From the NCBI GenBank assembly GCA_031259345.1, contig JAIRLQ010000272.1, positions 1-5,647 of the forward strand: DNA of 5,647 nt, written 5' to 3'. This stretch comes from Treponema sp. (GTDB taxonomy: Bacteria > Spirochaetota > Spirochaetia > Treponematales > Breznakiellaceae). Below, in pieces: positions 1 through 5,359 of the stretch. The stretch's first letter is position 1. The number at the start of each line of letters is the position of its first letter. The notes beneath the pieces were generated by a model that made no database searches, was not told where the DNA came from, and saw nothing but the letters and a program-made list of their open reading frames with translations. The position numbers were made by a program, and so were the translations under genes.

Positions 1-230
1 AAACGAAAGAAACAGTAACAACAGCCGTAGGAGTCTTCTATCAAATATAAAATTGCCGGTTCAATAGAACGGAGGAATTCCTCAAGCCGCCGGGTGTCGT
101 GGGTCTGGAAAAGCCGGGAACGGCAACCGCCGTCATAATCCGCTAGACCGGACAAGGTTTCTTCGTAAACCAGCATCCTGACGCCGAAGTTCCGCAGGAT
201 ATTTCTCATCAATTCCAATTTTTTTTCCAT
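1..230 (-). CDS. Possible AraC-type transcriptional regulator, N-terminal part (runs off the window edge)
   Basis: An open frame reads leftward from an ATG at 228-230 with no stop for 76 codons and continues beyond base 1. The start is supported by an AAGGGGGA ribosome binding site about 8 bases upstream on the minus strand. The visible part starts MEKKLELMRNILRNFGVRML and ends near residues 64-76 with an IEDSYGCCYCFF stretch. In AraC-family regulators of gut Firmicutes and spirochaetes that neighbour sugar genes, I recall a similar segment (a D-S/P-F/Y-G...Y...F pattern) in the N-terminal sensing domain. That resemblance, plus its position divergent from a sugar-uptake operon, is the basis of the call. 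The C-terminal helix-turn-helix that would prove it lies outside the window. The gene is real with good confidence; the family is uncertain. Confidence 0.6.
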   Translation of the reverse strand, partial: MEKKLELMRNILRNFGVRMLVYEETLSGLADYDGGCRSRLFQTHDTRRLEEFLRSIEPAILYLIEDSYGCCYCFFR

Positions 231-299
231 TCCACTTTTCCCCCTTAACCATCAGGCTCAAAAATATCCAAATAGGACATATCGGATAAATAATAGCAC

Positions 300-328
300 A
301 TTATTGTGAACAAGAAAACACCTGTCAA
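300..328 (-). promoter_or_regulatory. Predicted sigma70-type promoter of the leftward regulator gene
   Basis: On the minus strand a perfect TTGACA -35 box (323-328) is followed after 17 bases by AATAAT (300-305), five of six matches to the -10 consensus. Transcription would start near 293 and give a leader of about 60 bases before the ATG at 230. A short dyad, TTGT-GA-ACAA (304-313), overlaps the -10 box and could be a regulator contact site; the dyad's role is inference. Confidence 0.55.
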
Positions 329-380
329 TATTATGCTAAACATTGGCAAAATCGTACTACCACTTTTTTTCAATCCAGGG

Positions 381-425
381 GGACAATAAATCATTGCAAA
401 TGCGGACAATCTGTCCCGTTGCAAA
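381..425 (+). promoter_or_regulatory. Tandem direct repeats, candidate regulator binding site upstream of the porin
   Basis: Two copies of a bipartite motif lie head to tail: GGACAAT (381-387) with TTGCAAA (394-400), then GGACAAT (404-410) with TTGCAAA (419-425). The copies are 23-25 bases apart, about two helix turns. A GGACA-ATC-TGTCC inverted repeat (404-416) is embedded in the second copy. Tandem bipartite direct repeats are typical of AraC-family sites, which fits the divergent candidate regulator. The block ends 13 bases before the porin's ribosome binding site, so it may lie in the promoter or the leader. I found no convincing -35/-10 pair for the porin itself. Confidence 0.45.
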
Positions 426-452
426 AAGAATACCATGAGGAGGATTAATTGT

Positions 453-2036
453 ATGAAAAAAATCGTTACAGTGCTTTTCATTCTGACTTTCCTGGGATTT
501 CCCATGATTGCTCAGGAAGAAGCGGCTGCTTCTGTGGAAACGGAAGCTCCCGCGGAAGCGGACGGAGGCGGACAGGCTGCCGCCCAGCAACAGTCTGGAA
601 TGCCTGGGATGCCCAGGCCAATGCCCAACGTTATGGCGGCCTTTGGTATGGGGGACTTGAGAATTGACGGCATGATTGTTACCGGTATCGGGGTAAAAAA
701 GGAGGCCGAGGTTGCCGGTGAAGACGCCGAATGGCGTCTGGGATTCTTGAATCCCGCATGGGAAGAAAACCGTTTTGAACTTGACCTGCATTATGACGCG
801 GGACAGCTTCCGGGCGGCGTAAAATTCGGCTGGTTTGCCACGCTTTGGGCTCAGAACTACGGCGTGGGCAACTTTACCTGGGCGGAATTCCCTGTCGGGC
901 AAGGCGGTGTGAAAATGACCGCCCCTGACTACAATCAGCCCTGGATGGAACTGCGCTACGCCGGTTTCTGGACCAGTCTCATGGACGACAAGATAAAGAT
1001 GACTGTGGGCAGAACCTACGACGAGTTCTATTATATGCCGGGGAGCAAGGTCTGGAAAACGGATGGTTTCCCTTTCCGCTTTACCGATGAAAAAACCATT
1101 TCCATGCGTTTTGAATTTAAACCCATTGCAGGGCTCAACTTTGGATTCCAGTGGTTTGGTATACCTCCCTATGCCGGCAATGAGGCTTTGCAAACCGATG
1201 TTCTCTGGCCGACAGCGGAAGACGCGATACGGGAAATCGGCATTGGAGCGCAGTACGAGAATTCACTGGTTAAGCTGGTCGGCGGCATCCGGTTTGACGG
1301 CGCGGGCGATCCCATGAGTAAAGACGAGGCGAAAACCTACCTGTCGAACTATTACGGCGACGGGGGAAGCTCAATCAGGCTGTGGAAGTACGATATGCAT
1401 AATTTTATGGACGCGGTGCCGGCGGGAACGGCTTATGCGCGTATCGGACCGTATTATAAACACCTTGATGAAATCATGGAGGATCCGGATCATTTTGCGG
1501 ACGGAACCTGGGCCTTCTTCAGCCTCAGGTGGAAAGGAACTCCCCGGTTTAACGCGGTCGCCTACGGCGCGCTCTATAACATCACCGCCTTCGACAAGTT
1601 CGGCTACGGCAGATTCGGCGAAAACGTCAGTTATGAGATCATAGAAAAGAAACTTTCTCTTGGCATAACCTTTGAGCAGGAATTTTACGGCAGCGACGTA
1701 TTCGGCGATACCTTTACCATTACAGAAGGTATGCCCCCTTCTATGCCGAGTCTGACGGTAACGCTGGTCAATTCTCCGTACATTAAATTCACCCCTTCGG
1801 TTACCTACAATTTTCTCCCGATGGCAAGCGCCACACTGGAAGGCTCCTATGGCATCTGTCAGGATGTTCTGGAATTCGACTACTTTGTAAAACCATCAAT
1901 CAACGTGAGTCTGGGTGTAATCCAAATGAACCTTTTCTACCAGTTTAGTTCGCAGAAATTTAAATCGGACAATCCCCTGTTGGCGGAAAAGGCTGATGGT
2001 CATAAAGCCGGTCTCGGTTTGATGGTGATGTTCTAA
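453..2036 (+). CDS. Porin-like outer-membrane beta-barrel protein
   Basis: A 527-residue exported protein, probably the outer-membrane channel for the oligosaccharides handled by this locus. The start at 453 is preferred over the in-frame ATG at 435 because AGGAGG (438-443) lies 9 bases before it and inside the longer version; from 453 the protein opens with a clean signal peptide (Lys2-Lys3, then a hydrophobic run to about residue 19, with cleavage near A20/Q21). Residues about 22-60 are a low-complexity Glu/Ala/Gln linker ending in Met-Pro repeats (MPGMPRPMPN). The rest has no long hydrophobic helix and many Gly- and aromatic-rich alternating segments, as in barrel strands. It ends in GLGLMVMF, with the terminal Phe typical of outer-membrane barrels. 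I recognise the architecture, not a named family, so channel activity and substrate are inferred from the neighbouring transporter and glycosidase. Confidence 0.85.
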   Translation: MKKIVTVLFILTFLGFPMIAQEEAAASVETEAPAEADGGGQAAAQQQSGMPGMPRPMPNVMAAFGMGDLRIDGMIVTGIGVKKEAEVAGEDAEWRLGFLNPAWEENRFELDLHYDAGQLPGGVKFGWFATLWAQNYGVGNFTWAEFPVGQGGVKMTAPDYNQPWMELRYAGFWTSLMDDKIKMTVGRTYDEFYYMPGSKVWKTDGFPFRFTDEKTISMRFEFKPIAGLNFGFQWFGIPPYAGNEALQTDVLWPTAEDAIREIGIGAQYENSLVKLVGGIRFDGAGDPMSKDEAKTYLSNYYGDGGSSIRLWKYDMHNFMDAVPAGTAYARIGPYYKHLDEIMEDPDHFADGTWAFFSLRWKGTPRFNAVAYGALYNITAFDKFGYGRFGENVSYEIIEKKLSLGITFEQEFYGSDVFGDTFTITEGMPPSMPSLTVTLVNSPYIKFTPSVTYNFLPMASATLEGSYGICQDVLEFDYFVKPSINVSLGVIQMNLFYQFSSQKFKSDNPLLAEKADGHKAGLGLMVMF

Positions 2037-2294
2037 GATTTTTTGAGAATGGTTATCAACACTGTTCTTGATTTTCCCTGTGTGTTGTTTGCCATTAATT
2101 ACCGGACTTCCCTGCCTTCCAAATTTGTTTGGAGGGCAAGGTTTAGAACGTAACTGATGATAAAGAAAAAGATTAAATGGGACTTCGAGGCAATCATTAA
2201 TGCCGAAATCCGGTACGGCGGTGGTTTGCCGTTGTAAATAAAACGAATCCAAAGAGGTTATCAAACCCCCGGAGGTTTCACAAGGAGTATGGAG
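2037..2294. other. Intergenic region between porin and symporter
   Basis: This gap separates the first gene from the rest of the plus-strand cluster. It holds a terminator-like hairpin (2110-2141), a possible 26-codon ORF (2157-2237, MIKKKIKWDFEAIINAEIRY and six more residues) with only a weak AAGG 15 bases upstream, a small dyad ACGGC/GCCGT (2215-2232), and an AAACC/GGTTT near-palindrome (2263-2278) just before the symporter's ribosome binding site. I could not find a convincing -35/-10 pair, so whether the symporter has its own promoter or depends on readthrough is unclear. Confidence 0.5.
2110..2141 (+). terminator. Terminator- or attenuator-like hairpin after the porin gene
   Basis: The arms CCCTGCCTTCCAAA (2110-2123) and TTTGGAGGGCAAGG (2128-2141) pair over 14 positions with one C-A mismatch and one G-U wobble, around a four-base loop TTTG. 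Only three T residues follow, so it is a weak intrinsic terminator at best. It could partially stop transcription or protect the porin mRNA 3' end, letting the porin be made in excess of the downstream symporter. Confidence 0.5.
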
Positions 2295-3704
2295 ATGACA
2301 GAAAAAATACTAAAAGAAAAGAAAACGAATAATCCCGACCGTTTACCGGTAGGAAAGTTCTTCGCGTGGAAAGCGAGGGATGTGTCGGTTGCCGCTATTA
2401 ATATTGTGTTCGGGTTTCTGATGATATTTTGTACAGACACCCTTGGTATGCCCGCCGCCCTGGTAGGAACACTGCTCATGGCAAGCAAAATATTTGACGG
2501 ATTCACAGACCTCTTTGCGGCATACGTCATTGAAAATACCCATACAAGGCTCGGCAAGGCGCGGCCCTATGAATTTTGTTTAATAGGCGTCTGGATTTGT
2601 ACATTCCTTATATTCTGCGCTTCCCCGGAATGGAGTTTGATCGCCAAGTCGATCTGGGTCTGTTCCATGTATACCCTGGTGTTCTCGATATTCACTACTC
2701 TGGTTGGCGCCGCTAATACACCCTACATGATCCGCGCATTTGGGAGGCGGCAGGTACTCGTAAAAGTATCTTCCTATGGCGGTATTGTTACTATGGTTGG
2801 CGCTATGGCCGTGTCCGTTTCCTTCCCCATGGTGATGGCGAAAATGGCGACCAGTCCTGCCGGATGGCGGCAGATGATTGCGCTCTACTCGATTCCCCTG
2901 TTACTCATCGGTTTACTGCGTCTTATTTTTGTAAAGGAAGTCGTTGAAACCGACAGTGATACCACCGAAAAAATTCCGGTAAAGCAGATATTAAAAATGC
3001 TTGTATCAAATAGATACATTTGGGTTTTTGCAGGAATGATGGGTTTCTTCAACGTGATCACAAACATGAATGTGGCTGTTTATTTTTTCAGGTATTATAT
3101 AGGCAACCTTTCGCTTATGGGTGTGTTCCAAATATTCTCGATAGTCATGCTTTTGGGTATGTTCTTTATGCCCCAGCTTACCAAACGCTTTTCCACTCCA
3201 ACAATTATTGGGGGCGGTGCTATTCTCAGTGTGATTGGATACGCTATCGTCTTCCTTGCGGGTACTAATCTTGTACTGCTGGCAGTCGGCGGACTTCTGG
3301 CTGGGCTGGTAACCTTTCCTGTTTCATACTTACAGATACTGATTATCATGGACCTCTGCACATTCAACGAATGGAAGGGAGTGCCGCGCATGGAAGTTAC
3401 GGTCAGTTTGGGCGGCAACCTGTTTTCCAAAATAGGGCAGGGTGTAGGCGCGGGTCTTCTGGGTATTCTGTTGGGTGCGGCTGGTTACGACGGCGCTGCG
3501 GCGACGCAGCCTGATAGTGCGATTCTAATGATCCGTATGTTGTACTCACTTATCCCGGGAGTTGGCATATTGCTGATTCTTCTTTTTGCCAGGGTATTGG
3601 GAAATTTCTCTAAACGAGTGCCGCAGATGGCAAAGGATATTGAAGAGCGGAAGAAGGCGGCAAATGCGGCAGTGGCCGAATTCGAAAATTCGCGGAAAGC
3701 GTAA
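2295..3704 (+). CDS. GPH-family (MelB-type) sugar:cation symporter
   Basis: A 469-residue inner-membrane protein with the alternating hydrophobic segments of a 12-helix major facilitator and a length normal for the glycoside-pentoside-hexuronide:cation symporter family. The diagnostic stretch is residues 65-92: an Asp68-x3-Asp72 pair, corresponding by my alignment to the cation-binding Asp55/Asp59 of E. coli MelB, followed by the RLGKARPY loop signature. The central cytoplasmic loop after residue about 213 is charged (KEVVETDSDTTEK), and the tail is hydrophilic and helical. The start at 2295 is chosen because AAGGAG (2282-2287) sits 7 bases before it; the ATG at 2289 would be only one base from that site. 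The stop overlaps the ribosome binding site of the esterase gene, implying an operon. Substrate is not readable from sequence; context suggests rhamnose-containing or acylated oligosaccharides. Confidence 0.9.
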   Translation: MTEKILKEKKTNNPDRLPVGKFFAWKARDVSVAAINIVFGFLMIFCTDTLGMPAALVGTLLMASKIFDGFTDLFAAYVIENTHTRLGKARPYEFCLIGVWICTFLIFCASPEWSLIAKSIWVCSMYTLVFSIFTTLVGAANTPYMIRAFGRRQVLVKVSSYGGIVTMVGAMAVSVSFPMVMAKMATSPAGWRQMIALYSIPLLLIGLLRLIFVKEVVETDSDTTEKIPVKQILKMLVSNRYIWVFAGMMGFFNVITNMNVAVYFFRYYIGNLSLMGVFQIFSIVMLLGMFFMPQLTKRFSTPTIIGGGAILSVIGYAIVFLAGTNLVLLAVGGLLAGLVTFPVSYLQILIIMDLCTFNEWKGVPRMEVTVSLGGNLFSKIGQGVGAGLLGILLGAAGYDGAAATQPDSAILMIRMLYSLIPGVGILLILLFARVLGNFSKRVPQMAKDIEERKKAANAAVAEFENSRKA

Positions 3705-3716
3705 GGAGTATAGCGC

Positions 3717-4725
3717 ATGAAAACTATTACCATAACTCTTTCCAAAGAAGATGTAACCCTTACCGGCTATATCCATGAAAGATGCCGGAAATTTATCAAT
3801 ATCGATAAGCGCCCGGCCGTTATGGTATTTCCCGGCGGCGGGTATTATGACTGTTCCGACCTTGAGGCTGAACCCATTGCGCTGTCATATATGGCCGAAG
3901 GCTACCATGCTTTTGTATTGAAATATACCGTAGGGCCTGCGGCGGAATTCGCGGACGCATTGAAAGATGCCGAAACGGCGTTGCAAATTCTGCATGACCG
4001 CGCTGAAGAATGGAACATTGATACGGATAAGATTGCGGTAATTGGTTTTTCCGCCGGGGGACATCTTGCGGCGGCGCTTGGAACGATGGGCAAAGTTAAA
4101 CCTTCCGCTCTTTTATTGGGATACCCCTGTATTCTGGATTCTATGGGCAAGGCGCTTGACAAGGAATTCCCCGGTCTTGACACAAAGGTTGGTTCTGATA
4201 CGCCGCCCTCCTTTCTGTTCGCCGCCCGGAAAGATCAGATGGTTCCAATCGCCAATTCCCTTTCCTTTGCCGCCGCTCTGGACAAAGCCGGGGTTGATTT
4301 TGAGATGCACATTTTTCAGGACGGGCAAGCACGGGCTTTCGCTTGCGAAGCCGCATACCAGCAAGGGTTCCGCGGCCAATGTGGACGAAAATTTCTCCCA
4401 GTGGTTTGCCCTGAGCGTTAAATGGCTAAAACTGCGCTGGCTTGATTTTAAAATCGCGGCTTTTAATCCCAATGCCGGAGGAGTCTCTGATGATTCTCCG
4501 CTTGATATGCCGCTTGCCGGACTATTGGAAAAACCGCAATGTCTTGAAATTGTTGAATGCTATATTCCGGGCATAACCGCTCAGGTGAAGGAAAACCCGT
4601 CTCTGGGTTTTTTAACCTTACGCAAAATTGCGTTTTATACCCAGTTTAACTCGGAAGGGCCGGGCATAGCGGATAAACTTTCTGAAATGGAAAAAATGTT
4701 ACGCGCCGTTCTGGTATCAGAATAA
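3717..4725 (+). pseudogene. Carbohydrate-esterase-like alpha/beta hydrolase, interrupted by a +1 frameshift
   Basis: The gene starts at ATG 3717, eight bases after AAGGAG (3703-3708). The first frame encodes an alpha/beta hydrolase of the acetyl-xylan-esterase/lipase-like type: oxyanion motif FPGGGY (38-43), nucleophile elbow GFSAGGH with Ser112, and Asp173 in ARKDQMVP. The frame then goes wrong and stops at 4421 (234 codons). The expected catalytic-His motif HGLSLA lies in the +1 frame from 4330, which runs open to the stop at 4725. Removing one base near 4326-4330, for example G4329, joins the halves into 335 residues reading ...FQDGQHGLSLA. As it stands the product lacks the catalytic His. 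Residues about 258-335 of the restored protein form an extra helical C-terminal segment after the hydrolase core. The likely role is removing acetyl or other acyl groups from imported oligosaccharides; no signal peptide is visible, so the action is cytoplasmic. It could be true inactivation or a sequencing error. Confidence 0.85.
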
Positions 4726-4738
4726 GGAGTAACCCATG
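4724..4738 (+). promoter_or_regulatory. Orphan ribosome binding site and start codon
   Basis: AAGGAG (4724-4729) overlaps the esterase stop codon, and an ATG follows at 4736 with ideal 6-base spacing, just as at the symporter-esterase junction. The open frame it starts (to 5290) is Ser-rich, shows no recognisable protein and is entirely antisense to the toxin-antitoxin pair, so I read this as the leftover translation start of the gene that once followed the esterase. The first ten bases, TAAGGAGTAA, recur at 5346-5355 before the rhamnosidase. Confidence 0.45.
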
Positions 4739-4740
4739 CC

Positions 4741-4971
4741 TCATATGCCAACGGCCATTTCTTTACGCACCAAAGCGGCAACGATCTCCTCCGGCGTCTG
4801 CCGGGTGGCAAGCGCTTTAGCGGTGATGTATTCTACAGAGAAATCGTCCACTGGTATCATCTTAAAACCCTTCCGGGCAGTTATACCCCGGACGGTAGGG
4901 TTCACTTTGGGCGTTGTTCTCGTGAGCAACTCGTCCAGCGCGTCAGCTTCTTCTTCGGTCATAACAGCCAT
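4741..4971 (-). CDS. Small antitoxin-like protein, probable ribbon-helix-helix
   Basis: A 76-residue acidic protein and the second gene of the leftward pair. The start at 4971 (MAVMTEEEADALDELL) is chosen over longer in-frame versions because AGGAG (4979-4983 on the plus strand) lies 7 bases before it and it begins 10 bases after the toxin stop. The C-terminal half, from about residue 36, reads as one beta strand (FKMIPVDD), a helix (VEYITAKALATRQ), a turn, and a second helix (TPEEIVAALVRKE), which suits a ribbon-helix-helix DNA-binding unit; the N-terminal part would then be the toxin-neutralising segment, an unusual order. Antitoxins of such pairs usually repress their own promoter. The role is inferred from size, fold pattern and the neighbour; I do not recognise a specific family. 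Its stop lies 15 bases from the convergent esterase stop. Confidence 0.65.
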   Translation of the reverse strand: MAVMTEEEADALDELLTRTTPKVNPTVRGITARKGFKMIPVDDFSVEYITAKALATRQTPEEIVAALVRKEMAVGI

Positions 4972-4981
4972 AATGTATCTC

Positions 4982-5236
4982 CTAATCCTGATTTCGCAGC
5001 ATACGGAAGGCTTTGCGGCACCGCATGGCATGAAAAATATGAGCGGTCTGTCCGTCAATAAGGTTGTACATGGTTTCAAGCATATTCCCCCGGCCGTCAA
5101 AGCCGGTCAGAAGATATTTGTTATCGTATCCCTCAAGGAGACCGTCAAAGAGGGGGCGCGAAAACACCGTGCGAATGTCGGCTTCCGTGACACCATGTTT
5201 GAACGCAGACTCATTGAAAAGATAGTTGGCGAACAT
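4982..5236 (-). CDS. BrnT-like toxin of a type II toxin-antitoxin pair
   Basis: An 84-residue protein. The pattern KHGVTEADIRTVF (13-25), a central GFDGRGNMLE strand region (45-54), and a C-terminal IFHAMRCRKAF (67-77) resemble the K-H-G-V...F, G...L and I-I-S-A-R-x-A signatures of BrnT/RelE-fold ribonucleases. It departs from classical BrnT in lacking the N-terminal W-D-x-x-K segment and in having AMRCRKA where BrnT has SARKA, so it may be a sister family. The start at 5236 is the only reasonable one: an in-frame stop lies four codons upstream. No Shine-Dalgarno sequence precedes it, which the promoter position explains. If the assignment holds, the product would cleave RNA and block translation until bound by the antitoxin encoded immediately downstream. 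Toxin-first gene order matches brnTA loci. Confidence 0.65.
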   Translation of the reverse strand: MFANYLFNESAFKHGVTEADIRTVFSRPLFDGLLEGYDNKYLLTGFDGRGNMLETMYNLIDGQTAHIFHAMRCRKAFRMLRNQD

Positions 5237-5242
5237 ACTTTG

Positions 5243-5271
5243 ATTTTACCACAGGACAGGAGAATCCGCAA
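5243..5271 (-). promoter_or_regulatory. Predicted promoter of the toxin-antitoxin pair, giving a leaderless toxin mRNA
   Basis: On the minus strand TTGCGG (5266-5271) is followed after exactly 17 bases by TAAAAT (5243-5248), which also has an upstream TGG extended -10 element. Counting from the -10 box, the +1 base falls at 5236, the A of the toxin ATG. This explains the missing ribosome binding site. The exact start of transcription is inferred. Confidence 0.5.
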
Positions 5272-5294
5272 GGGGAGATTGGCGAAATGAGGCA

Positions 5295-5319
5295 ATTCCA
5301 GAATGTCAAATTTTGGAAT
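5295..5319. repeat. Inverted repeat between the toxin promoter and the rhamnosidase
   Basis: ATTCCAGAA (5295-5303) pairs with TTTTGGAAT (5311-5319) over nine positions including one wobble, with a seven-base loop. No T-tract follows on either strand, so it is more likely an operator than a terminator. A weak plus-strand promoter, TTGGAA (5313-5318) with TAAATA (5335-5340) at 16 bases, overlaps its right arm and could serve the rhamnosidase. Confidence 0.35.
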
Positions 5320-5359
5320 AGAGACCTATGAAAATAAATATGTTTTAAGGAGTAAATCT

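Noticed and set aside
245..505. 86-codon minus-strand open frame with hydrophobic stretches across the divergent intergenic region
   Set aside because: It overlaps the porin start and the regulator's promoter, and its hydrophobic composition comes from reading the complement of A-rich sequence and the porin signal-peptide region.
357..1193. 278-codon minus-strand open frame opposite the porin
   Set aside because: Antisense to a gene with signal peptide, ribosome binding site and barrel-type ending; its own sequence is rich in His/Arg/Gly with no recognisable domain and no ribosome binding site was evident.
4317..4335. Programmed ribosomal frameshift in the esterase
   Set aside because: No slippery sequence, no adjacent stop codon of the RF2 type and no evident stimulatory hairpin were seen; mutation or sequencing error is simpler.
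4736..5290. 184-codon plus-strand open frame opposite the toxin-antitoxin pair
   Set aside because: It has a good ribosome binding site, but the protein is low-complexity Ser/Val-rich, resembles nothing known to me, and the opposite strand carries two recognisable small genes with their own signals. I treat only the start signal as meaningful.
4723..5355. Insertion sequence or integron-like cassette ends around the toxin-antitoxin pair
   Set aside because: No transposase, terminal inverted repeats or integron-type recombination site are visible; only a 10-base repeat that contains the usual ribosome binding site.
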